The notes beneath the pieces were generated by a model. That model had not been told where the DNA came from. It searched no databases and saw only the letters and a list, made by a program, of their open reading frames with translations. From the NCBI GenBank assembly GCA_964618215.1, contig CAZTZE010000047.1, forward strand, positions 1 to 24,499: a stretch of 24,499 bases of DNA. Reading direction: 5' to 3'. A program made the position numbers and the translations under genes. Source of the stretch: CG2-30-58-95 sp964618215 (GTDB lineage: Bacteria; Chloroflexota; Anaerolineae; Anaerolineales; Villigracilaceae). Of this stretch, positions 8,682 through 15,170 are shown one piece after another; within the stretch, counting starts at the first letter, position 1; each line of letters opens with the position of its first letter.

Positions 8682-9079
8682 CCGTGAGCGTCCACTTTTT
8701 CGACCTGGATTTTGTACGTCACGCGTATCTCGCCGGGCTTTCGATACGGGTATTCGGGAACGCCCTGGTATTTGAAGGCCAGCGCATCAATGTGAGCGTC
8801 GGCGCCTTCGGTAGTGAACTCGATCACCTTGCCGTGAATTTGAAGATACCGGTACGGGTTGGCGGGGTCGGCGATGCATAATGCGACGGTGGGGCGGGCG
8901 CGCATGTTGCGGTCTTTGATGCGCCCCTCGGCTGAGTTGATCAAGATGTGTTCCCCGTCTGTGTTGAACCAGACGGGAGTGACCTGAGGTGAACCATCTG
9001 CCATCCGGGTCGCCAGGTAGACAAAGGCGCGGGTTTCGTCGGTCAGCAGGTCATGATGGGATTTGGGAATGGTGTTCAT
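8678..9079 (-). CDS. PPOX-class F420-dependent oxidoreductase
   Basis: This 133-residue split-beta-barrel protein belongs to the pyridoxamine-phosphate-oxidase-like family of F420-binding proteins (Rv1155 type). Typical segments are TRMADGSPQVTPVWFN (about residues 24-39), HILINSAEGRIKDRNMRARPTVAL and RYLQIHGKVIEFT. Such proteins are small dimeric flavin or deazaflavin reductases; the substrate is not predictable. ATG 9079 has AAGGAG about 6 nt upstream, a strong ribosome binding site. The stop overlaps the start of the FbiB-like reductase. Sitting between the two halves of what is one FbiB protein in mycobacteria, it is clearly part of the F420 unit. Confidence 0.87.
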   Translation of the reverse strand: MNTIPKSHHDLLTDETRAFVYLATRMADGSPQVTPVWFNTDGEHILINSAEGRIKDRNMRARPTVALCIADPANPYRYLQIHGKVIEFTTEGADAHIDALAFKYQGVPEYPYRKPGEIRVTYKIQVEKVDAHG

Positions 9080-9108
9080 TCGGTCTCCTTAAAACCAGGA
9101 TTCAATTC

Positions 9109-9903
9109 TTACCTGAACAAGTCCTGTTCTCTCGGACGCAGGATTTCACCCAGCGACCCCTCGCGCAGCGGATAGGGGAAGCCGCGCACGTGGACGACCG
9201 GCGTCCCTTCGGCAGCCTGTCCCATCACCAGTGATGCGGCCGCGGCCAGTTCGTCTGCAACGCCAACGACAGTGATCTGGAGTGTGTAGCCGAACAGGTC
9301 TTTCCAGCCGCGTTCGTCCACGAGGCCAGGAAGACCGCTCAATCCGATGGCCATGCCGACTGTTCCCAGCCGCCAGGCGCGCCCGTGCGAGTCGATGATC
9401 ATTACCCCCAATTGCGCCCCGCTTGCAGCTTCCAGTTTGCGGCGGATCTCAGCAGCCGAGCGATCAGGATCCTGGGGCAGGAGCAATACCCATTCGTCGT
9501 TTAGACCTCCGAGGTCTTTCGAGACCTCGGAGGTCTCAGGAGCAGCCACGTTGGAATGGTCAATTCCGGCGTTGGCGCAGACGAAGCCCAACTTATGCTC
9601 GACAACGATTGTTCCGGGGCGGACGCGCAGGATTTCACGGCTCTCTTGAAGGATGAGTTCAACCAGGCGAGGATCTTTGTCGCTGCGTGTAGCCAATTCG
9701 ATAGCTTGCGTGGAGGGAGAAACGGTCAGTAAATTGATCCAGCGGCCTTCAGATTTTGAGACGATCTTTTGCGCCAGGACCAGGATGTCTCCATCCTCAA
9801 GCTTTATCTGGGATTTGGATAATCCGGCAAGAATAATATCCGCCAGGTCGTCGCCGGGGCGGATGAGGGGGATGGAGGGAAGAGGGATAATGGTGAGAGA
9901 CAT
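9109..9903 (-). CDS. cofE: CofE, coenzyme F420-0:L-glutamate ligase
   Basis: This 264-residue ligase adds the gamma-linked glutamates to F420-0 using GTP. Motifs: IPLIRPGDDLADII (residues 11-24), ILVLAQKIVSKSEGR (40-54), FVCANAGIDHSNV (107-119), LLLPQDPDRSAAEIR, VMIIDSHGRAWRLGTVGMAIGLSG, GLVDERGWKDLFGYTL and DELAAAASLVMGQAAEG. Start: ATG 9903 (MSLTIIPLP) fits the family; an alternative GTG at 9918 lies inside the adjacent cassette inverted repeat. Residues about 123-134 (ETSEVSKDLGGL) are encoded by a perfect 34-nt palindromic element and sit where relatives have a shorter loop after the SNV motif. The 30-nt gap to the PPOX gene suggests co-transcription. Confidence 0.92.
   Translation of the reverse strand: MSLTIIPLPSIPLIRPGDDLADIILAGLSKSQIKLEDGDILVLAQKIVSKSEGRWINLLTVSPSTQAIELATRSDKDPRLVELILQESREILRVRPGTIVVEHKLGFVCANAGIDHSNVAAPETSEVSKDLGGLNDEWVLLLPQDPDRSAAEIRRKLEAASGAQLGVMIIDSHGRAWRLGTVGMAIGLSGLPGLVDERGWKDLFGYTLQITVVGVADELAAAASLVMGQAAEGTPVVHVRGFPYPLREGSLGEILRPREQDLFR
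9503..9536. repeat. double-palindrome element inserted in cofE
   Basis: AGACCTCCGAGGTCT (9503-9517) and AGACCTCGGAGGTCT (9522-9536) are perfect reverse complements separated by TTCG. Each 15-base arm is itself a palindrome around its central base, so the element can fold as one long hairpin or as a cloverleaf. A related copy lies at 18483-18519. Inside cofE it encodes about 12 residues in frame. Confidence 0.9.
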
Positions 9904-9910
9904 CCTAATA

Positions 9911-10409
9911 TAATCCACAGATTACGCAGATTGCACAGATTTATATTTTTCATAGCCCCAAACGAGGCGCTTGTATTGCAGGCTGGGAGCGCCGAAGTTG
10001 ATGAGCAGTCCGCGTCGGTAACCGGTTGCCTTGAGATAGTTGAGAACTTGTGCTTCGTCTGCTCCGGTCAACTGCGCTTGAGCCTTGAATTCGACGATGA
10101 CTTCTCCGTAACAGATAAAATCTACCCGGTATCGGGCGGGCAGCACAATCTCTTTGTAGCGGATGGGGAGGAGAACCTCGCGCTCAAACGGAATCCCTCT
10201 TATTGGGAACTCAATGACTGCTGAATCCTGATAGACTGCTTCAAGGAAGCCATGTCCGAGCGTGCGGTGGATTTCCATCGCGGCCCCAATGATGGCGTAT
10301 GTCTGCGGGTCACGCGGATCGTTTAGATGGGGTGTGGTTGTCTTGATCATTCTGATCTGCGAAATCTGCCTGCACCGTGCGCAGGCACGCGTGTGTAATC
10401 TGTGGATTA
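9911..10409. mobile_element. GxxExxY cassette bounded by 15-bp perfect inverted repeats
   Basis: TAATCCACAGATTAC occurs at 9911-9925 and as its exact reverse complement at 10395-10409, bounding a 499-bp unit with one gene. The left end continues as a nonamer array (CCACAGATT, ACGCAGATT, GCACAGATT, 9915-9941) that encodes the last residues and stop of the GxxExxY gene. The right flank holds CAGATT units interrupted by a small hairpin (GCCTGC/GCAGGC near 10368-10386). The right repeat provides the TAA stop of npdG; the left repeat touches the cofE start. No clear target duplication is visible, so mobility is an inference from the ends and position. Confidence 0.55.
9922..10350 (-). CDS. GxxExxY protein, PD-(D/E)XK nuclease-like
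   Basis: This 142-residue protein carries the family signature GFLEAVY (residues 34-40, Gly34, Glu37, Tyr40) preceded by AAMEIHRTLGHG. A nuclease-like core follows: Asp77 in YRVDF, then Glu87 and Lys89 in VIVEFKA, and Gln101 with Tyr105 in AQVLNYL. These fit the PD-(D/E)XK active-site order. The biological role of the family is unknown; some databases give an unsupported iron-transport label. ATG 10350 is the only sensible start. The gene sits between npdG and cofE on the same strand, inside inverted repeats, and has no evident link to F420. Its C-terminal SVQSA is encoded by the flanking repeat, which suggests the gene and repeat travelled together. Confidence 0.85.
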   Translation of the reverse strand: MIKTTTPHLNDPRDPQTYAIIGAAMEIHRTLGHGFLEAVYQDSAVIEFPIRGIPFEREVLLPIRYKEIVLPARYRVDFICYGEVIVEFKAQAQLTGADEAQVLNYLKATGYRRGLLINFGAPSLQYKRLVWGYEKYKSVQSA

Positions 10410-11084
10410 ATAGTTCTCAACGCCTGTAATTTTAATCCCTGCGTGCGTGCCGCCATATTGCTTGTTGATGCCGATCAACACGCTCGTCAATCCCTCGACC
10501 ACTACCGAATTCTCGAGCGGCCCGGCATCCCAGCCGGTCAGATCGGCCGCGGCGACAAGTTTCAGCACCTCAGCGCGGGCTTCCTTGCTCGTGCCGGTCA
10601 CCAGCACATCACATTCGACCGGCATATCGTGGAGCAGATGCTCGTGCGAGATATTCTGGAAGGCAGCGACCACTTCCACGCCCTCGCCGAGGATCTCACT
10701 TGCTTCCTGCGCCGCGCTGCCGGCCGGCGGCATCTGGACTTTGGTCACTTTTGGAGGGACAAGGGGAACGGTCACATCCACGAGGATTTTACCGGTCAGG
10801 GCGTCTTTCACCGTTTCAAGGGTTTCACGATGCGCAGCATAAGGGACAGTCAGGACGACGATATCGGCTTTTTGCGCGGCTTCGAGGTTGCCTAAGCCCT
10901 CGATGATCGCGTCCCCGCCGAGCAGGTCGCTCAGTTCCTGCGCGGCGGCCTGCGCCTTTTCGGGCGTGCGCGAGCCGATGACGACGCGGTAGCCAGCTTT
11001 GGCCCAGCGATAAGCGAGGCCTTTGCCTTCTTTGCCGGTTCCGCCAAGGATGGCGAGGGTGAGGAGGAGAGGGGTGTCGGGCAT
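10407..11084 (-). CDS. npdG: NADPH-dependent F420 reductase
   Basis: This 225-residue Rossmann-fold enzyme exchanges hydride between NADP(H) and F420. The N-terminus LAILGGTGKEGKGLAYRWAKAG is the dinucleotide-binding motif, followed by VVIGSRTPEKAQAAA with the Ser-Arg-Thr that favours the NADP phosphate, then VVLTVPYAAH, VDVTVPLVPPKV and the C-terminal YGGTHAGIKITG. I choose ATG 11084 because MPDTPLLLTLAILGG fits the family and GGAG lies 9 nt upstream; the in-frame extension to 11165 would be encoded by repeats and the ssnA end. The stop TAA comes from the right inverted repeat of the GxxExxY cassette. It links the operon's F420-using enzymes to the NADPH pool. Confidence 0.92.
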   Translation of the reverse strand: MPDTPLLLTLAILGGTGKEGKGLAYRWAKAGYRVVIGSRTPEKAQAAAQELSDLLGGDAIIEGLGNLEAAQKADIVVLTVPYAAHRETLETVKDALTGKILVDVTVPLVPPKVTKVQMPPAGSAAQEASEILGEGVEVVAAFQNISHEHLLHDMPVECDVLVTGTSKEARAEVLKLVAAADLTGWDAGPLENSVVVEGLTSVLIGINKQYGGTHAGIKITGVENY

Positions 11085-11106
11085 TTTAAGTCTCCAAGGA
11101 TCCTTT

Positions 11107-11146
11107 TTGTTTGTCTTTGCGACTTGGCGCCTTCGCGTTTCATTTT
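11107..11146. repeat. octamer repeat between ssnA-like gene and npdG
   Basis: CTTTGCGA (11115-11122), CTTGGCGC (11123-11130) and CTTCGCGT (11131-11138) are consecutive octamers, flanked by degenerate units. They fill most of the gap between the ssnA stop and the npdG ribosome binding site. Sequences of this type are scattered in many environmental bacterial genomes. Confidence 0.7.
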
Positions 11147-12534
11147 CCAACGCACATCTTCTCATACCTCTCCCAAACCCTCGGCGCGAGTTCCCGCGCC
11201 CTTGCGGTGATCTCGGCCTCGTCCAGTGTCAGCAATTGGCGGTCTTTCATCAAAATCTTCCCGTTGACGATGGTGGTCGTCACCATGCCATCCCGGAAAC
11301 CGAAAAGGATGTGCCAGGGCAAATTCTCAGGGGATAAGGGAGTAGGGGATAGGTAATCTACGAAAATGAGGTCAGCGACCGCCCCTGGTGTGATGACGCC
11401 GATGGGGGCTGCGGGAAAATACAGGCTTGCCAGCGCAGCGTTGTTATAGATCGCCATCTCGACGACGGTGTTGCCGTTCATGCGCCGCGGATCGCCGTGA
11501 TGCGATTTGTGCAGCAGGTAGGCAGCCTTCCACTCCTCCCACATGGCGTTGGAAAAGCCATCGTTGCCCAGGCAGACTTTGATGCCCATCGCCAGCATTT
11601 CTTCGACGGGCGAGACGCCAACCGCATTGTTCATGTTCGAGCGCGGCTGGTGTGTCACCCATGTGCCGCTGGCGGCAATTTGCTGCTTTTCGAGGTCATC
11701 CAGATGGACAGCGTGCGCGGCGATGGATCTCGGGCCAAGAATGCCGTGTTCATTCAGCCAGTCCACCGGCCAGGTGTGTGCGTTTTCGAGGACAGCCCCT
11801 TTGTCATCTTCGCTTTCGGAAAGGTGAAAATGGAAACCTGTTTCCTCTGAGGCGGCGGCTTTGCACATTTCCAGCGTTTTATCAGAAAGCGTCAGGCTGG
11901 CGTGCAGACCGAACATCGCGGCAACCAGCGCCTGCCGCCTGCCGCCTGCCTCCTGCTTACTGCCCACTGAAAACTGATCACTGAACACTGAACACTTCTT
12001 GATAAAGCGTACATTTTCTTCGATCCCCGCCTTGGCCTTCTCCGGCCCATCCCGGTCGGTGACTTCGTAGCACAGCACAGCGCGGACTCCGGCTTGCTCA
12101 ACAGTCTCGGCAATAATATCAAGGGAGCCGTCAATCGCATTGGGCGAGGCGTGGTGGTCGAAGAGGGTCGTCGTGCCGTGTTTTATCGCGTCAATCAGGC
12201 AGACCAGGGCCGAATAGCGCACATCTTCGAGGCTCAGGGATTTATCCAGCGGCCACCAAAGTTTGCTCAGGATATCCAGAAAATTTTCAGGCGCAGTGCC
12301 TGGGATGGCCAACCCGCGCGCAAATGCCCCGTAGAAGTGAGTGTGCGCGCAGATGTTTCCGGGCATGACGTACTGTCCACCCGCGTCAACAGCCGCGGGG
12401 TCTGGGTGTCGAAGGGCAAGTTCGGCCTGCGGACCGATCTCGAGGATGCGACCGCCTTCTATGAATAGCGCGTGATCTTCAAGAATCCGGTTTGGCGACC
12501 CCCAGGTGATTACTTTGGCGTTTGTGATTAACAT
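11140..12534 (-). CDS. ssnA: SsnA-like metal-dependent aminohydrolase
   Basis: This 464-residue amidohydrolase-superfamily protein is related to SsnA and to S-adenosylhomocysteine or chlorohydrolase-type deaminases. It has an N-terminal beta-sandwich (MLITNAKVITWG), PGNICAHTHFYGAFARG with metal ligands His64 and His66, LWWPLDKSL, DHHASPNAIDGS, GFHFHLSESEDD, AHAVHLDD, RSNMNNAVG and the metal-binding Asp in LGNDGFSNAMWEEW, ending with YLSPTPLSPENLPWHILFG. SsnA is associated with purine catabolism in enterobacteria, but its substrate is uncertain. The ATG directly follows the NACHT gene stop (TAG then ATG), and GGAGTAGG in that gene's end serves as ribosome binding site. About 22 residues (near positions 180-202) are encoded by a heptamer array in an otherwise conserved segment. 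Confidence 0.88.
   Translation of the reverse strand: MLITNAKVITWGSPNRILEDHALFIEGGRILEIGPQAELALRHPDPAAVDAGGQYVMPGNICAHTHFYGAFARGLAIPGTAPENFLDILSKLWWPLDKSLSLEDVRYSALVCLIDAIKHGTTTLFDHHASPNAIDGSLDIIAETVEQAGVRAVLCYEVTDRDGPEKAKAGIEENVRFIKKCSVFSDQFSVGSKQEAGGRRQALVAAMFGLHASLTLSDKTLEMCKAAASEETGFHFHLSESEDDKGAVLENAHTWPVDWLNEHGILGPRSIAAHAVHLDDLEKQQIAASGTWVTHQPRSNMNNAVGVSPVEEMLAMGIKVCLGNDGFSNAMWEEWKAAYLLHKSHHGDPRRMNGNTVVEMAIYNNAALASLYFPAAPIGVITPGAVADLIFVDYLSPTPLSPENLPWHILFGFRDGMVTTTIVNGKILMKDRQLLTLDEAEITARARELAPRVWERYEKMCVGK
11931..12000. repeat. heptamer repeat array inside the ssnA-like gene
   Basis: From 11931 the + strand divides into ten consecutive heptamers: CCTGCCG twice, CCTGCCT, CCTGCTT, ACTGCCC, ACTGAAA, ACTGATC, ACTGAAC twice, ACTTCTT. 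The shared core is (C/A)CTGNNN. It is in frame on the coding strand and encodes the segment reading SVFSDQFSVGSKQEAGGRRQ between ENVRFIKK and AAMFGLHAS. Confidence 0.9.
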
Positions 12535-15072
12535 CTATCCTACTCCGAATTGACGAGGATCCGGCAGAGGCACGCCGCTGGCTTCCAGTTCCGACAGAAC
12601 CTGGAAGATGGCTTCCCGCAGCGTGGCATCGCCGCCGTACATACCTTGATATAGCGCGCTGAGCACTTTTTCGTTTGGGCGCTGGCGCAGGTAAGCCAAA
12701 GACGAGATCCGTTCTTCCTCGCTGCCGTTTTTCAAGGCCATCAACAAGAGATCGGTGGCGGGTTTGTCAGGCGAGATGCCCATACCTTGCTTGCCGGCGA
12801 AAGCGATCAGCCAGGGAGATTCGGAAGGCGGAGGCAACGGTGAAGGGAGATAGGCGCGCGCAAGTTGCCGGTTTTCCAAGACTTCAGTCGCAGAGGCGCG
12901 CACAATCCATTCTTTGTCTTCCACTTGCATTTTGGCTAACAATTCGTCGGCCCAGGGCTGGCTGACGCGCCCCAACCCATAGACCACCGCATGACGGACG
13001 AGCAGATCATTGACTGTCGCGCCTTCTTTGAGCATGGCTTGACCGTCCTGGGGATGATTTGCTAAAGCTTCGGCGGCATAGCGGCGCAAGCTTTCGTTTC
13101 CGTGCAGCAGGGCAGAGCCGACGCAATCAAGCGCCAGCGTCGTACCGATGGCTGTCAACGCCAGACACGCAGCCCTTTGGACATTTGGGCTGGGATCGTT
13201 GAGCAAATCGGCCAGATCTTCGACAGCCTTGTTATCCTGGATCGCCCCGCTTCCGAGCGCAGCCAATTGGATGACTTCAGGCGAGGCAGCCTTGAAGAGC
13301 TGGCGGAAAAGGGCGGCTGTGCCTGGGTCTTGACTTTGAACAAGTGCGGCGAGAGCCTGACCGCGCAAAGCGAGGGGCAGGTCGAATTCCTGGAGGAGAT
13401 CGGCCAGTTTTGCCATGACTTGCCCACGCCAGGGCAATTGGCTGGGAGACTGGCGCAGCCAACGCGCAACTGCCAGTAATTTACGCTCCAGAGGGCAATC
13501 AGGGGTCGCGGTCAGGGACTCAACCAGCGCGGTCGCGTCGCTGTGGGCGGCCATGTATAGTAAAGCGAGCTGCTTGCCGCTCCAGTTTGGTTGCTCCAGG
13601 ATCATCTCAGTGCGATAATTGACCAGCGCTTTTCCGGCCAGGAAGCCGGCGAAGATTGGATGCGTGAAGCGCATCTGATCCTTGCGGTGTTGGCTGAGCA
13701 TCCCGCTGGCGACCATCTTCTCGAGGACGCCTGCCTTGGAGGCGGCTTTTTCCTGTTTATGCGCAGCACCTACTCGGCGCGCCTGGCGACTCTTTCCAGG
13801 CTCACTGCTTTTATCGGTCGCATCGCTTTCAGCCGGTTCATACGACTTTATCCACTCGCGCGCCTGGCGAGGATCGAAGACCGGTTTTTGAGCCAGGTTG
13901 ATTTGCAAGGCGAGCAATTCCAGCGCTGCCGCGGGTGTATCCGCAGGGGTCAGCCGGCGGATGTGGGCCTGGATACCGTCCAGTGGACGCGGCCCGCGCA
14001 CGTCGCCGGCGTAAGACGCCCAGGCCTGGAGAGTCAACTCGAGCGGCGTCGGGGAGATCTTATCCGCATTCAACCATGAGTTGAGCAGCAGCGGCTCCAC
14101 TGGCTGCGCCCAGCCTTCGACAGCCACATAGCGCGACCAGAGTTCGCCCCATTTATCCAGGAATTCGGCGCGCTGGTTGGAATTCCAGGCTGCCACGCTG
14201 AAGGGGATGAAATTCAAGTCCAGCAGCCCGTCCAGGCATTCTGGACAGGCAGTCGTGACGAGGCGCGTCGCGGGATAAGACTGTTTGAGCTGATTAAGGT
14301 AATCTGCCGCGGCTTTTATTTCTTCTGGTGGAAGTTCATCCAGCCCATCCAGAAGGAAAAGGGCGCGACCTTCACTGAAGGCCTGTCGAATGAAATCCGG
14401 CAATCTTGACAGGTCAATGAGCGCAGCACGCTCCGCAAGCATCTCGATTATTGGGTTGAGCAATGCTTCTGCGCAGCACCTACTCGGCGGGTTTTTCAAC
14501 GGCAGATCCAGGTCTGCCACGTGGAAGAGGAAAGGCAGGCTATCAATCGGCAGACCGGAAGACGGCTCCCGGCGCGCGACCTGGGAGGCAAGCTGGGCCA
14601 GGGCGAAGGTCTTCCCGCAGCCTGGATGCCCCACCAGGACCAGGTCTGAGCCCCCCGAAAGTGCCTGGGAGAGAGGCATTGTCGGCGCGTTATAAATGGC
14701 TGCTAACTCCGGCCAGGCCGGCAGATAAGATACGGCCAGATGGAGGATGTCTTCCGTAGAGGCGGATGCGCCGCTTGCGAGGCGCGCTGACGGGACGAGC
14801 AGGGCCGGCGGAATCAGGATTTCATCCAACGAGAAGAGCGCTGCAGCCAGGTGAAGTCCCTGCGCCTGCTGCAGGATCATTTGCCGGTAGCGCTCCTCGA
14901 TAGGGTTGGCGCGGCGGGATTTTTCTTTTTTCTCTTTCCGTTTGACCTTTAGATTCTGAAGGGCTTGTGCGAATAAAGGTCGGATCGCGGCGACGATCCA
15001 CCAAAAAACAGTCGCGATGAGAACGCCTATCCAAAAAGAGATGCGATCAATATCGGGAAAACGGAACTGCAT
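12535..15072 (-). CDS. membrane-anchored NACHT NTPase with HEAT repeats
   Basis: This 845-residue STAND-type NTPase has an N-terminal transmembrane helix (FWIGVLIATVFWWIVAAI, about residues 13-31), a basic juxtamembrane stretch (VKRKEKKEKSRR) and a linker. A NACHT domain follows with Walker A GHPGCGKT (148-155) and Walker B LFLLDGLDELP (238-248). The C-terminal third (about 560-830) is HEAT-like helical repeats (LADLLNDPSPNVQRAACLALTAIG and similar). Bacterial NACHT proteins include antiphage sensors, but housekeeping or signalling roles are also possible. I place the start at ATG 15072 (MQFRFPDIDR); a longer frame to 15270 would run through a repeat and into the upstream gene. Two copies of one 20-mer lie in the gene in different frames. 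The stop is contiguous with the ssnA start. Confidence 0.82.
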   Translation of the reverse strand: MQFRFPDIDRISFWIGVLIATVFWWIVAAIRPLFAQALQNLKVKRKEKKEKSRRANPIEERYRQMILQQAQGLHLAAALFSLDEILIPPALLVPSARLASGASASTEDILHLAVSYLPAWPELAAIYNAPTMPLSQALSGGSDLVLVGHPGCGKTFALAQLASQVARREPSSGLPIDSLPFLFHVADLDLPLKNPPSRCCAEALLNPIIEMLAERAALIDLSRLPDFIRQAFSEGRALFLLDGLDELPPEEIKAAADYLNQLKQSYPATRLVTTACPECLDGLLDLNFIPFSVAAWNSNQRAEFLDKWGELWSRYVAVEGWAQPVEPLLLNSWLNADKISPTPLELTLQAWASYAGDVRGPRPLDGIQAHIRRLTPADTPAAALELLALQINLAQKPVFDPRQAREWIKSYEPAESDATDKSSEPGKSRQARRVGAAHKQEKAASKAGVLEKMVASGMLSQHRKDQMRFTHPIFAGFLAGKALVNYRTEMILEQPNWSGKQLALLYMAAHSDATALVESLTATPDCPLERKLLAVARWLRQSPSQLPWRGQVMAKLADLLQEFDLPLALRGQALAALVQSQDPGTAALFRQLFKAASPEVIQLAALGSGAIQDNKAVEDLADLLNDPSPNVQRAACLALTAIGTTLALDCVGSALLHGNESLRRYAAEALANHPQDGQAMLKEGATVNDLLVRHAVVYGLGRVSQPWADELLAKMQVEDKEWIVRASATEVLENRQLARAYLPSPLPPPSESPWLIAFAGKQGMGISPDKPATDLLLMALKNGSEEERISSLAYLRQRPNEKVLSALYQGMYGGDATLREAIFQVLSELEASGVPLPDPRQFGVG
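13760..13779. repeat. 20-mer repeat, copy 1, in the NACHT gene
   Basis: TGCGCAGCACCTACTCGGCG occurs here and again at 14470-14489, exactly identical. On the coding strand this copy is read in the frame giving RVGAA, within a low-complexity linker (residues near 431-445). Confidence 0.85.
14470..14489. repeat. 20-mer repeat, copy 2, in the NACHT gene
   Basis: This is an exact copy of the 20-mer at 13760-13779, here read in a different frame giving PSRCCA, just after the LPLKNP segment of the NACHT domain. Identity in two reading frames means the repeat is conserved as DNA, not as protein. Confidence 0.85.
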
Positions 15073-15090
15073 AAGATACTCTACTGGTGT

Positions 15091-15160
15091 TACGCAGCGT
15101 CCCGCAGGTTTGGATTGCACACAGGTTTGAATTACGAGAACTTGCGGGACGTTTTGCGTA
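15091..15160. repeat. 70-nt inverted-repeat element upstream of the NACHT gene
   Basis: The left side reads TACGCA then CGTCCCGCAGGTT, and the right side reads AACTTGCGGGACG then TGCGTA. The arms pair over about 19 bases with one mismatch and small offsets. The centre contains two related CAGGTTTG(G/A)ATT copies. The element occupies most of the 98-nt gap between the zinc-ribbon gene and the NACHT gene. No T-tract follows it, so it looks more like a small non-autonomous palindromic repeat than a terminator. Confidence 0.75.
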
Positions 15161-15170
15161 AGGTGAGACT

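Noticed and set aside
9916..9918. GTG start for cofE at 9918
   Set aside because: It lies within the cassette inverted repeat and adds residues not seen in the family; ATG 9903 gives the usual N-terminus, though the GTG cannot be excluded.
10377..10895. A + strand frame of 172 codons opposite npdG
   Set aside because: npdG has full family motifs on the - strand; the + frame starts inside the cassette repeat and has no recognisable domain.
13591..14079. A 162-codon + strand frame opposite the NACHT gene
   Set aside because: It lies entirely antisense to conserved NACHT sequence and shows no domain or ribosome binding site.
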